From Anarhynchus alexandrinus (Eukaryota > Chordata > Aves > Charadriiformes > Charadriidae), in contig VUYV01000036.1 of NCBI GenBank assembly GCA_008711295.1, positions 571,187-635,186 on the forward strand: a stretch of 64,000 nucleotides of DNA, written 5' to 3'. Position 1 is the stretch's first letter, and each line of letters begins with the position of its first letter. The notes beneath the pieces were generated by a model, which saw only the letters and a program-made list of their open reading frames with translations, ran no database searches and was not told the origin of the DNA. Both the position numbers and the translations under genes were made by a program. Shown here one piece after another: positions 23,803 to 38,055 of the stretch.

Positions 23803-26800
23803 ACTCTGTTCTGTGTAATTCATTGGCTTGCTACCATTAAAAAGTAATTATTGGTAAATATTGTGTTTATAGAACTGAATCACGTGAAACAATATTTATA
23901 GATGAAGTCAAATTTACTATATAAAAGATAAAGTATTGTAACATGAAATGAACAAAATTATTTCAAAATAATTCACATCCCTCTTAAATCCCTCATGCTA
24001 AACTAAGAATTTACTTCAGCTATTTTTAATCATAAGCATTGAACCTATTAGCAGCGAATATATTTCTGACCACAGCACTTTTAGAATCCAGACATATACA
24101 ACACAATGAAACATTTTAAGAGTAACACTTAATCCTGTTTTAATGCTCCAATACTTTAACACTCAAAATGTTTTTAAATTATCTATGAGATGTTGCATTA
24201 TGATACTCAAACAAAAAAATAAGAGTTTGATATATGAATTCTCTGTATTAATATCTTTACTAGAAAAGAAGGGGAGTGCATGCGTGCTTTAAATGTTGTC
24301 TTCATCAAAAGAAACACATAAGATTGGATGGGGAGGAGGGTGACAGTTAATAGAAATTCCTTCCATACGACACACACACACTTTTAGAAAATGTATTTCT
24401 ACTCTATACCATGTACCTAAAAGGTTTCCCAATGAAAAGATGTTTAAACTGCAAGCACTGTAAAATGAAAATAATACAAGTGGAAGTAACCCAGACTGGA
24501 AGAACACAAACATTCCTATGTACTAAATAAAGTATTTTCGAAACGGCTCTCTTCAGGCAGGACAGAATTTTTGGTTATGGCCATAACTGCAATCCTATAA
24601 GATGATGTTAGGTCGCTATAGCAACTATGGGGTGGCTACACACCAGCACAGCCTCACAAGCCAATGCTGCTAATATGGGCTCTTCTTCTATTAGGTGGAA
24701 GTAAAGAAACCAAGAGTTGATCGAAATATTAAATGAATGTTTTCTGAAAAATCAGTATCTAGAGCTTCCCATATGTTATTTTTCTGCAATCCTGGATACT
24801 CTGTTGACTTTCAATGCAGATATGTATTTGCGTGGTTTGCTCCTGGCACATCATTAGCTGATGAAACTAATGACACTGAAAGGATGTTTTAATTCAAGTC
24901 ACTGAAAAACGTTTATGTTGCATATTTTTCCAGACCACTTGCGATTTCTTTATATTAAAAAATAACCAAATTACTCTGTTAAGCTCATTACTTCCATTTC
25001 ACAGAAAGGAATGTGCATAATTAGACAAGTAAAACAAATAAGGATAATGTTGTCTTCGTTGTCACTTGTAACTCCGGGAGTTGTAAACACTCTGAAAGAG
25101 GATTTGACCAGAAATTCAGGACGGACTCCTCACTATGAGCTGGATTTTGTTTGTAAAATCCATATGCATTATTTCTGGGGAGTCATACCTTATGTACCTC
25201 ACCTACACTGCAACGAATGACTTACAGGCAGGATACCATTACTGCTTATGAAATATTCACTGTGAATTTAAAAGGTTCTACAATTTCCAAGAGGGAGAAC
25301 TGAAACTAACTTCTCCAGCTTCAACATTTTGTGGCTGACATGAGACATCTTAGATTTTACAGAGGGTCTCATCGCTATTCATTTACATAACATAACCTTG
25401 TTATACTTTGAAGACTTTTATATGGACTCAAGAATACTTTATTTCTTACTTATTTTACATGTCTTTTGAGCTCCATCAGTTGCATTGCGTAAGACAACAC
25501 CAGCTACCTTAGCAATGGCTGCCTGATGCAGTTAAGTTCTCATTCATACCCGGGTTTGAAGACTGCCTTCAAATTTCATTTTGGCTAGCTTCACAAATGA
25601 ACAGAGGAATCTTTAATAACCCAATGCAAGACTGACATTGTTTGTTAAATTCTCTTTATCAAGTATACAACACAACCACTCCAACAAACATTCACGGCAA
25701 CAGCATTAACATGAAGCTGTTGGGATTAGAGCCTTAGTCAGTGGCTTAGTTGTCTTTGTGGTAGAAGTGCACAAAAAAATCAGCAACACATTCCCAAGGT
25801 ATTTACAAAACAAAAACACCCCAGAAAATAAACAAAACCCCCCTTCTGTTTATGTCAAACAGCTTATTCTTCCCACAGAGGAGGCAAATGAATAAAAAGT
25901 AATTTTCATTTCTTCCCATCCTATGTTTTATGCAAAAAAAGCTAAGACTTTCTATTAAAGTTGTACACAATTTCAATCCAACCTGGTGGAGTCTAGAACT
26001 AGAATTGAAATATATTCAATTCAGAATGACACAGTGACAGAAATTAAGTTCTTCCCAGTAAATTTACAATTTGTGTTGTCTAGGGCATGAGGTGCAGCAG
26101 CCAGCATGATTCTTCTCCACAAAATCAATGGCACAAGATGGATACGCTCGAGAAGATGTAACAGGACTTCCAGGTTGCTAGAAGACGCTACTGCCTTAAA
26201 TGAACCACAACAATGCTCTTTGGCAAGTAGGGGTTTGGGATATTTAATTGTAATCCACTAGATGATCACTTCCCATCTTTTTGCTACAAGTACTAGAAAT
26301 ACTATTTTTTCCTAGGCAATTATGGCTACACCGTATCTGAAACAATCTGAGATCTTACCTACAAATTACATATGCTATATATTACAGACCCCAAATATGA
26401 CAAAATTCTTCAAATAGAAGTAATTTATTCTGCAGAGTAGCAAACAATCTTACAGTGCATTCACTACAAATTATATTATTCTGTAGGATATTCCAAGTTT
26501 ACTGCGCACTTTCTTGAAGCGGCAATTATGAATATTTGCACTGGAACCCACATATTTTCTAAAAACATGTCCTAAGTCCCACAGACAGTTAGAATGACTT
26601 CCCAGGCTAGCAAGTAGCTGAAGATACTCGTTTTACCTAGTTACTTGGCATTATTAACTCATCTATTCAGTCAATGATCCTGCAAACTGTTACACATACG
26701 TTAACACAGGCAAATAATCCAAGTGAAACCAATGGAGCTAAAGCACCTGCATAAAATTATTCTTATGTGAAAATGTTTGCAGATCACAAGTCATTTTTCC

Positions 26801-28049
26801 GCATGAATGAGCAATATAATAAACATTTGTTAAGCTGTTAAAGTGAGGATCATCCTCCTTCTAATTACATCCTACACCTTTTAATCACAAAGCTAGAAAT
26901 ATCCTACCAATATAATCAGATTTTATACTTTTAGATCATCACTTATCACCTACTATTCTAATTACTTATTTAAGTATTTTACAAAAACATCTCTGGGTTA
27001 AGCTCAGCATGCCAGAAGTGACTGGAAGGATTTGCTGCTAAGAGTTTTAATAGCCAGTGAGTGGTATTTTTATTTTTACAGCTGTTTAGGCAGCTGAGAG
27101 ATTCTTGCAAAGACAGCTTCGTCAATCTACGTGTCTGGCACAGTAAAATCCTCACAGAAGTACTTCACTCAACACACACTAATGAAATCGCAAGGAAATG
27201 CAATTTCAACTGCTGTTATTAAACAATTTAAAAAGCGTATTTCCTGTTTTATACCAAAGCATTTGCATTTTGGGACAGTGCGGTAAGAACGATGCTGTCA
27301 CTCTGACTGACCGCCACCGAACACTTCTCCAGGGCAAACCCACAGCCTGGCCAGGCGGGCAGCGAGAGGCAAGTACAAAGGAAATATCTCTTCCACCCAT
27401 GAAAAGGTGGGGGCACACATAGTATTTTTCCGCAGCGTTTTTAACATTATCGTCTTCGTAAAATGAACTCGGAGCAGGGGGGGAATATTAGATCACTTGA
27501 AACAGATGTAAAAGGAATTTTATAGTGTTTTCTCTAAACCGAGCTGCCATTGTACTTACGTGTTTAATTCATAGGAAGCTGCTTGATGATTCAAACCCAT
27601 AGGTAGAAGTATGATAGTACAAAGCTTCAACCTCTATATTAAATAACCTCTCATATAATGGCAAAAGTAACTAATAGGAAAGCTTACTGGTAAGTATAGA
27701 GACGTAATTTTTATTCTACAGAAAAGGTGTTAAAAATTGAATGAAAAGAAATTCAATGAAGTTTTACAGAAAGTATAAAGGTTTATGCAGCAAAATACTC
27801 AGAAACACTGAATGAAAGAGACTGAGCTTTTGGGTACAGGCTGACTTAAAATGCGTGAAAGAATTATTTTATCATACAATCTTCAAATTTGTATACCAAG
27901 TGATGGCCAACTTCTTCTTTCCTTTAGTTTTTTTTTTATAGTTTTGATAATTTTTCACTACATTTCCTGCATTATTCTTCACATAGACAGGCTATATTGC
28001 TTTGCCACTGTAAAGAAAAATTGGTATTACTCTCCTTGGTCCAGCCAAC

Positions 28050-28137
28050 AGAACAAAACAAAACAAAAAACCAAAACAAAACAAAACCGCCCCCCCCAAA
28101 AAACCCAACCCCTAAACCAAAACCAAACTAAAACCTC
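28050..28137. repeat. (CAAAA)n-like simple repeat with a C8 run
   Basis: ACAAAACAAAACAAAAAACC-type pentanucleotides repeat from about 28050. They are interrupted by a C-run at 28090-28097 and then decay into CCAAAACC words. This looks like a simple-sequence expansion. No element that would make it a retroposon tail was recognised beside it. Confidence 0.8.
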
Positions 28138-29136
28138 TAAGAAAATAAAAACATAATACTTTATTAATTTTTCCAGCTATAAAAAGTTAAAAACACTTTC
28201 ATTTTAAAATGTTTAACAAATCTATTAAAGCAGTTAGCATTACATCTCTTAAGTTAAAAACTGGTCTGAAAATGAAGACCAGAAATAATATATTTCAGAG
28301 GCTATGAAATTTTAGTTTACCTTTATCCCAGAATTAACAGTTCAAAATTATTGACCTGATTTTGAAGCCTCAGCGAACTGCATGTATAAAAACAAATGCA
28401 TGAGACCTGTGAAATATCCAGCAACATTGAAGAACGGAAATACAGATAACAGAATGAATTATTTTTACACAATAGAGAAACATAATGGTAGAGGTTTACT
28501 ATATATTCTAGAAGCCTTGCTGAAGTTTTCACTGGATTAAGTCCAAGTATTTAACTTGATCTATGTTTTAGAACTGACTGTTTAAATGAATTTCATACTT
28601 AAAATTATTATGTGAACTTTACTTTTACACTACATCAATTATGAAATTTTAATTTTCACTCCACTAATGAACTTTCTGCTTTACAGCCAAAACTATAAAT
28701 CTTTTATGTAACCTAATCTATCTCTTCCACCAACAGTACTGTCAATTGTATAGTGAAATTCTTAATGAAGAAACAGAGTAAAAAGTAAATGTAAAAATAT
28801 ACTAATGATAGTATTGCAAAAAGGAAACTGCAACCCAGTTCAAGCTGAGATTTTCTTTTCCCTCTATATGACTGCTAAACAGTAAAAATCAAAATGTTTC
28901 TCTCATGTAAGTAAGTTAGGAAGATCTTTCTCAGTTTATTCAGTAGATGACATTTTCGCTGAGATTAATCTATGCATACAAGCTGCATTCTACAGGAGTA
29001 GAGATCACTAACAAATGGCACTCAATATCACAAATATAAAATAGAACTACAGTACAAATGGAGATTATTTTACTGTTTACAAGGTCTAATTCTGTGAATC
29101 TAATTAGTAAACAACAAACCTAATCTTCCTCCCCTG

Positions 29137-29152
29137 AAAAAAAAAAAAAAAA
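29137..29152. repeat. Poly(A) run, 16 bases
   Basis: Sixteen A on the plus strand following CCCCTG. No retroposed copy was identified upstream. Confidence 0.85.
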
Positions 29153-31995
29153 TCTACACCAATTGTATAAAAGCAGGATCGTTTAAGAATTACAGGTCTC
29201 CATTTCAACTGATTTTTTCAGTATTAAACATATTTTTTGAAGCACATTGGGCTTCTTGTTTCACCCTGTATCCAGTACTGTAATTATATAGTAGCATAAA
29301 CTCAAGCCACTTGCAATCACACAGACTGAGATATATGATATACAAGAGGATGCATAAAGAGAGAAACCAAAAAGCAGAATTCTGTGGAAGTCTGAGCTTT
29401 TATTCAGGTCCGTTTCCTTTGCTGGTGCCCAAACCCACCGTTGTTCAGATCAGATTTCCCGTCATGTAAAGTCACTACTGATGGCAGAAGTCAGGGATTA
29501 GGTGCACTGACACCAATGTGCTCTTCCAGCTGTGCCGCCATGAAACCCAAACGCATTTTTAAGCGACGGTTATCCAGTCAGGGAAATTCCTGCTCCCACC
29601 AGCCCAGGCGTCTGATTTCCTCTCAAGAAATGAGACCACCAGGCCGTGCCCAGATAAAGTTTTTCTTTCCCAAACCTCTGAGAAAGCGTAAGGACACAAG
29701 ACTTGATGAGGTCTCAGAATCCAAGTCCAGTCTCTGCCATCACAGAAGGCCACAGTTTCTGCCATAAATTGATTATATTTGACTGTACTGTACTGTGCTG
29801 ATACGGCAGTTATGCAGTTTTTTATCCCCGCTCCTTCTGTATGACAGGTGATCTTAAAACCCTTTTTCTAATTTCAAGCCATTCATTTAAAATTCATTCA
29901 TAAATTATTTTCCCCCAGCATTACTTCAGTAAAATAGGTCCTTTTCTGCTCTTTACCCGTGCTCACTTCCCCAGTAAATTTGTAAACAGGACTTACATTC
30001 CTGTGGCCTTCATTTTGATAGCGGGAAGAAGGCAGGCCCTGTTAAGCTATTTTCCTACAGCCGGCTCTCCACAGCTTCTGATTACCCTAGCAGCTCCTCA
30101 CTCACATCGTCTGGTTTCAATGTTTTTTCCTTAAAATTAGTTGACCACACTTATGTACACTATTCCACACGAGATCCTACTGCTACCTTCTACAACAAAG
30201 TAAGTACTTACTATTTCTACAGTAAGGGCCTCTCCAAACGCACTTGTCTTTCTATCCAACTAATAAGCTATAAGCTTGCGTGAAAACCAGAAAGGTTATT
30301 AGTTCCTAGCTATGTAACCTTGTAATTTACCTGACTAGACCGCACTGTTTCTGCTTCTGAGACCCTCAACATCATCCAAGCTCATTATAGGATTCCAATT
30401 ATTACTATATTAACAACACACTGACTTTATGACTCACAAATTCTATTTTTTGTAACTAAGAAACTAAAGAGAGTGTTAAGATCTTACCAAGACTTAAAAA
30501 ATGCTACTAGTAGCCTCTTACAACTTGGTAACATTTTTGAGAGCTCAACATACTACAATCTCCACATCATACACCTTGCAGTTCTTGTATTGTCAAGATT
30601 TTGTAATGTCAGGATCTAATCTGTCAGGTTAATCTGGCAGAACATACACTTGCTATATAAAGCCCAGCAAATTCAGTAACAAATTAAATTTCACAAAACA
30701 TCAGCCTGACAAAAATTTTTATCAGAATACAGTAACTGAAGAAGATTAGTACTTTACGCTTTAGGAGGAAATTCAGAGCTATGAAGATGGAAAACCAGCG
30801 CTGAGGAAAAATCCAGCTGGTAGAGAAGTTGTTATGGGGCTTTTCTCACTGTATTGGTAACTACGTTAATTCTAGATTTTTCATGTGTCAGCCGGTAGAA
30901 ATACAGTCAACCAATTCTGCTAACAACTATAAGACAGAATCCTGCAGACACTGCAGGCATGGGTTTATATCACTGAACATTCAGCTTTAAGTGTTTGACA
31001 TTGTACTTTGTCTTGGTCAAGACAAGAAACTTGCTCTCAAATGTCTTCTTTTGTGGTTGGTTAAAAAAAAAAAAGCCACAGAAATAAAGCTCACATGTAA
31101 CACATTATTTTCATGGTTTGTATCTGCTATGAATTCAGGGATACTCCAGAAATTATGGGGTTTGTTGGCTGCATAGTTTCCTATCCATCATAAAATCAAT
31201 ATTATTTTGAATGCTCACAAAAATAGAGGTTTAAGCAGCTTTCTCCGAACAGTGTATCATTTTTCAAGATATTTCTACTTATTTTAGCGGTCACCACAAA
31301 TTATACAGAGAAAGAAAAGCTTAGCTTTTAGTGGTTAATAAACAACTTCAGCCTAGAAGACCCTCTGACCAAACAAAGCAATGGCTGAGGTTTACTGTAG
31401 CATGGTGACCAAAGCGTGCTGAAACTCAAGTCACTGCTCTGCAGTTTTCTTATTGCATACAATGGTTTCCAAGAGCCAAACATCTTTTCAAGGTTTTCTT
31501 ACTTATTTAACTTTTCTAAATGATTACTGTTTGCATCTTAAAACAGCTGTTTTCAAGACTTCTTTCTTTCTGATTTTTCCCCGCAAAAAATGGGAATATG
31601 AAATGTATATCTGAGTTTTTCAGCTCTAACCAGTGTTTAAATACTCTCTTCTGTGCTGCTACATGTCATGTTAAGTTTGTCAGCTTCTCTGAGAACAGAA
31701 ACAAAACTATTAAGACAGGGTTTTTTTCATTTACTCTGGGATTTTCCTTTGGGATAGGCCATTTCAGAGGGTGTAAATGGTTTTAATTAAGTAAACTGCA
31801 GAATGGAAATGGGCAACTAATAAATCTGAACAACAAGAGAATAAAGCTATAAGCTGTTTAAAATTTAAAAAGTAAATACTTTTGGGAGTGAATGGACTTA
31901 ACTGAAAAACCTCAAAATATTTCATACTAAAAAGGAAATCAAAACTTTAATACTGTTCTTAAAAAATACATAAAAGCTATGGTGGTTTAGATTAC

Positions 31996-32018
31996 AGATT
32001 GCAAGACAATTGCAATCT
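31996..32018. repeat. Perfect inverted repeat (9-bp arms, 5-nt loop)
   Basis: AGATTGCAA (31996-32004) and TTGCAATCT (32010-32018) are exact reverse complements around GACAA. Each arm contains a TTGCAA core, a C/EBP-like half site, so a protein-bound dyad is possible but unproven. Confidence 0.75.
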
Positions 32019-35000
32019 ACCTTGCAGACAGACTGCTAACACTGCAAAGCAGCTGAGCAGCTTTAAAGTGGATAATCTCAATTACCATATATCTGCATTG
32101 ACAGACTAGAGGCTGGATGTCTAATGCTATTTATGTTCTCTTAAGGGAAGGTAGTTATTTTAGGAAACTTTCAGCAGGACTTGTAATTCTCAGTTGCTGT
32201 TAAAAAGTTTCAAATCTTTCCATAGGGAGATTTACTCTAAAATGAAATGTGCTACCCTCTACCGACGTTTATGCTTATTGATTAGGAAGGAGGCCTGGAG
32301 TGAATGGATTAGAGATGTAATTTTTTGATTAATCCTACCTGAGTAATGATGAAGAAAAATTCAAATCCATGTCACATCACTGCAGTGGATGTCTTTACAC
32401 AGATAGTTGCAGAGATGAGACAAACTTTCAGTTAAATGGAATTTTTGTGGAAGCTATTTAATACCAAACTGGACCAATACAAAATCTATACTATCTAGTG
32501 AGAGCTTCCATCAATAACAGTAAAAGAGACAATGTCACTTTATAAATCCATTTATATTTGCCTCTCTTTATCAGTCCTTATCAACTGCCAAAGGTGATAA
32601 CACCTTTATGGACATAAAATACAGAACAACATTTTTGTATGTTGTCAGTACAGGTTTTCAGATCTTTCAAGTTTCTTGACCACCTGCTGGAATTCAAAGT
32701 TTGTGTATTATTCAGATTTAAAGGTGACTGAAGATTGCAGGTAATCAAACAAATTATAGAAGACAACAAAATGCCATTCATTAGGTGACTTGATAACTTC
32801 TGAAGTTGTTCCTATAAATTCATTTCAGAATGTTTTAGATCATTGGGGCTTCTCAAATGAGGCTGCTAATGGAAATTACCATTTCCTAAGAACAGAATCC
32901 AGTTAGACAATATTTCTCAACCTTAAACACATAATGAATTTATGCAAATATATAAAGTGATAGGGAAAGATGTCTAACAGAATACACTGATCCACACTCA
33001 TAACACTGCATTTCTAAACCTGTATATAATGTTACATGTAGTATTTAGAAAGAGATGTTTCCCTCTAGTAGCTGAAAACTCCGTATAAAAATGGGAGAAG
33101 TTCAGATCTTCCTACTCAATCTAAATTAGAGAACTTCTATCATATAAAAAATTGTAGGAGATTCTTTAAAAATTCTGCAAAGATGATAACATCCACATTT
33201 AGTCACTTAATCGGGTCATGCTTATTTATATGAGAAATCCTTTCTTTAGTATTCTGAATTAGACAGTGATTAAATACATAAAGATTAGAGGATTTTGCCT
33301 CAAAGGAAATTAGATTCCTCAATTTTGGTTTAACGACGGAGGATTCCTCTGAAGGGAAGTTGTTAAAATGGTCTTGGAAACACAACATTGATGATGTAAT
33401 TTCAGTTTTGGATAACATTGGATTGCTTATTCTGTATTACTTACCAGGTTCCTTGCTCATCTGAAGCATTCTCAATCAATGCACGCTGAAGACAAATTGC
33501 TTGTCTGAAGCATTCGGAATAAATGGGAACAATTTGCTGACTCAACGGATAGCAATACACAGTGTTACAACTCCTATTTTCAGAGACATTTTCTCTCCTT
33601 TCATTTCTGCCCTTTGAGACTGAATACAGCATAACCTCATCAATATATTTATTAGCATATAATTGTATGAATTCCATCAACATCAATATATATTGCGGTT
33701 GACTCAGACATATGCGTATACTAAGGACTTGATCTTGACACCTACAGTATACACAAGAATATTCAATGTTAGCTTTTTATATTCAGTATTTCTTATTCTC
33801 AGCCAAATAGCATTCCTAAATGTAAGGTTCACCCATATGATCACAGCAGAACAGAGGAAGAAATTAGGTCATAACAAGATGTAGCAGCTACACAGGACAT
33901 ACTGAGGCATATTTGTCAGGATTCTTGCTAAGGTGACACTGAAGTCTTGCATCACTATGCTAGTGAAAGGAGTATCCTTCTGCAATATATCCTTTGCAAA
34001 GATTTTTGTTTGCTTTTAACTTCCCAGTGGTAGCAACATATAGACTCGGTGAGGAGAACTAAGCACACGTGAATGCAGCCCTGTGGGAGGACGAACAAGC
34101 GATGCGTGAGATACTTGAGTAAGGGAAAGCTCAAATCTCCTTCCCTCTTACACAAACCCCAGTACCCAGATCTGCTACGGGTGGTTGTTTACTCTGGCCA
34201 CCCCTTATGGATTTTTCCTTTCCTCCCTGCGGTGGAAGCACACTGAGTCAGGGAAACAGCGTGAGTGAGGGACCTCCTGAAAGTTAACCTCATTCTCAAA
34301 CTTCCACACCAGCATTATAATCGTAGATAATGTAAAATTAAACACAAATTTAAACTACGCTCAGTTTTATTATCAGAGCACTCCAAAGACACTTTTTTCA
34401 ATCTGTAAGGTGACAAGCCTATTCATTCCTGATCCAGAAACACAAGCCTCAAGTACAAAGAGAACAACAAACCAGACCAAGAGTAAAACCAGAGGTCCTG
34501 AATTTTGGAAACCCAGGTTCAAAAAGGTCTCAGGGACCTTAGGGAAATATCACACAGACTCCCCATCTCCAGAGCATGCAGCCTGTCTGAGATGCCTGCA
34601 CGTTGCCTGTGATACAGGTGGTGCAGTGATTGGAAGCTCTGCTTCTCTGTGCTCAAAGAACCGTTCCCATTTTGGCAGCCGTCTCCTCATCCCACGCTTG
34701 ATGCTGCTCAAAACCCACAACCTAAAGGCTCTGCAGCCCAAATCTCATCAGGAGTTGTGCTCCGGGTAAGGCCGGTGAATGGCACTGCATTAGCACCACA
34801 AAGTAGCTTGCAGACACCTGTGTTCAAGGTTGCTTGGTGGTGGCCAGGCCAGCGAGAGTCTGACTTTTGGAACCTAATCCCCAGGTAGGGTAGCTGCAGC
34901 TATTCTGCAACAAACAAATAAAAAATAAGCAAACAAGAAAGAACCACCCTGTTCAGTACAGAAAGACTAATTTTTGAAGTACTCGTGTGAATACAGAACC

Positions 35001-37823
35001 GCCCTAATAACTATCTACAGAGAGGGGTAAAATTGGAAAAAGGAGCAATTCTCCTTGTGGCACCCCAAAAGCAACAGTGCCACTGAACAGCAAAGAAGGG
35101 AGCACGAGTATGGCACTTCTGCCCCGTGGCCAAAGTGCTCACCCCGGGGATGGCAGCTCCTGAATCCCCGCTCCTCCTCATATATACATTTTATGCAATG
35201 GCTGCAAACACAACACAGAGAAACAGCCCAGGGAAGAAACTCAAATTTTCAATCAAGAACATCTACTTTGCCAGAAATTCCACCTGGAAAGACAGAGCTA
35301 CCCCCTGACAAACTGCCTGGTAAAGCTGCAAAAAGATTTGGCGCTGGCATTTTCTGACAGAACAATATTTTGTCAAAAAATCCTCAGCCAGTCCTAAAAT
35401 GGAGGCACTTTATCTTTTTTTTTTTTTGCTAAAGGATGAAAGCATTGCATGTAATTAGCTTCCTGCCTGATTGAAATAATAGGTTCACAGGGACTAAATA
35501 TTAGCAGCCCCAGAACTGTGGAATTGGATGGTCATTCCTCCTCCAGGTCCCCGGCAATTTTTGCCTGTCGTCTTCTTTCCCTGCCGTTATTGCCTTGGAT
35601 CTAGCCATGACTTACAGACACATTCAAATATAAGAGTCTGCACATCTTCTACAGTTCATCTTAAAGAAAAATATTGAAACTATGCTAGGCAAAAAGACAG
35701 ATACAGTATATTTCTACTGGAGTATTTCATAAATGAAATGTGATGCTTGTTTCTCTTGAATAACACCAGTCAATGCTAGCCACCCAAGGGGCCTTCCAGG
35801 CTTTAATTACCGAAACTTGGGCTTGCAGATAACTTCTTTTCTGTGACAATGCTGAACAGTATAAGTTTGACTGTATTCAGAGCAGCAGCCAATCTTAAAA
35901 TACTTTAGGATTCATCCATCTCAGCTGTCCAACAAAAGCATGGAGCTTTCACATTATAACGCAGGATTTAAGAAGTGGGTTTTTCTGTTGGGGTTTTTTT
36001 TTCCCCTTAAGTTTTTGCAGGAACACCACGTGAGTTGTCTTTGGACTCATAAACCCAAAAGCTGTTTCTTGTATGCTTTTTGGATTTCACTGTTACCAGT
36101 ATTTCTGCCTCCCTGACGGAACATCTTAGATCTGAGGTTTCATGATTCAAGGCAATTATATTATAAAAATTGAATGTTAAAACAACTCATTTACACATAT
36201 GTTTATATTGCTCCAAAGATTTTATACACTGAGATCAGATTATAAAGCACGTGGAACTAGACTTGTGTTTCAGCTTCAGCTAACAGACGATTCACATTTA
36301 GTAAATTGTTTCAAAATAAGATGACTGCACTTCACTTTACAGTTTATGTATTTTTATAATTATAATATTATACCCTAATGTATTTTTTGCGCTGAATTAA
36401 TTACATTATTTGGCAAAAGTAAAAATGTAGCCCCATGAAGTTTCCATTGTATTACTCAAAACTGCTCTTGACTGTAAAACCTATGAACAGCTGTAGAAAG
36501 GAAATTTTTTACTTTACTTGTAAAACAATTAAAAAGAAAAATTAAACACACGGAGTTGCAGATACAATGCCATAATTAATATCATAATTTCTACATATGG
36601 AAAACTTAGATTTCATGTTTACAACATACTGATCAGCATTTTTTTAAAATAAAAATTATGGGTTTTTTTCTGAACAGTTAATACTCGTATGTTCAACATT
36701 TTTCTGATCTTTAGAATTAAATTTAATGATCTTTTCAAAAGTGATAAATTATAAACACTTCAATTTAGTATAGAAAGAATATATTTAAAATTACAATTAA
36801 GTTCTGTATTATTGTTCCATAATCTACCGTAAAATCTCATGCTATGAAATAGGCATGAGAATGACTTTCAGATTTTAAAGCTGTAGTGCCACTACAAACC
36901 AGAGCACATGGAAGCAATTAACTCAAATTGCAATCATCTTATGCTGTGTTTATAGAAAATAAAGCTTTAAAAATACTTATTTGAGATGGCGATATTTTGC
37001 AAATATGCTTGTTGTATACATAAAGAGAATTAGAGGCAATTTATTATCTTTTAGGGTCAAGCTATGCAAAGTAATATTCACTATCTGAGGTAATAATAAA
37101 AACATGTATTTTCTCTGGAATATATGTCATAATTGTTATTAATGTTCGTATAGAAAGACACCTTAAATACTTTCATTCTTACTTTCACTGATCATTCTGA
37201 ATTCTTTCTACTGTGTAAACAAAAGCATTGGCTCAAAATTGTCAAAAAAAGGTTAATGTTGCATAGAGATTAACAACTCCAGTCCTATGAGCTGTGACAC
37301 GCTATCCATATTTACTTAAAACTCTCACACCTCAGTGAAAGATGACAGCAATAAACACCACAAAGGGTTAGGTCTGATTTTTTTTTTTTGTGAAAGAAAC
37401 AGTACAAAACACGCTAAAATGTCTTATTTTTACTTATATTACTGATCAAACGTTACAGCCCACTAAACTGTGGATTTGAAGCAACAAACATTTCATTTGT
37501 AAAACAACTCTCTGGTTTGGTTTTTGTGTCTTCAGGCAGGACTCCAGTTCAACTCCATGAGTACTTTGGCCATACAAGAAGATAGGCATCCACACTGTCA
37601 AATACCCACATTTCTGTGTTATCTGGTCCAAAATTGTAAAAGCTAACACAACTGATTTTGCTCTATACTTATTGTAATTCAATTGATTCGAATATAGCAA
37701 CTGATTTGCTTCAAACGCTGGTCTGGAAGTAAGCCCCTGAGAAAAGCCAATGTAGCATGTTCCACTCATCACAAGTTAGCTTCAATAAAATCAATTTTGT
37801 GTGCCCTCTTCCACGTGTATTCC

Positions 37824-37848
37824 TGAATTCAAATTTATTTTGAATTCA
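37824..37848. repeat. Perfect inverted repeat with EcoRI-like arms
   Basis: TGAATTCAAA (37824-37833) and TTTGAATTCA (37839-37848) are exact reverse complements around a 5-base loop. Two more AATTCAAA-type words follow at once (to 37861), so the block is also a short degenerate tandem of GAATTCAAA. Confidence 0.75.
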
Positions 37849-38000
37849 AAATTCAAATTCAGAAGGCAAACACCTTCTACGAATTCTCTATGCAAGCGAC
37901 TTCCTAACCCAAAACTTCCACCTCGCTCAGGACACACATGAAGAAGAAAGCGCACTGCCATGGTGGCTGGCAAAGCTCCCCAGTGGGGAGCCCCCCGGCT

Positions 38001-38055
38001 GAGGGGACTTCTCCTGCTTCTCCGAGGGAACTTCTCCTGCCTCTCCGAGGGGACA
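38001..38055. repeat. 23-bp tandem repeat, about 2.4 copies
   Basis: The unit starting GAGGGGACTTCTCCTGC and ending TTCTCC (38001-38023) is followed by a copy with two substitutions (38024-38046) and the first 9 bases of a third. It sits in a small GC-rich island (about 37960-38130) inside AT-rich intron, where frames on both strands happen to be open. Confidence 0.9.
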
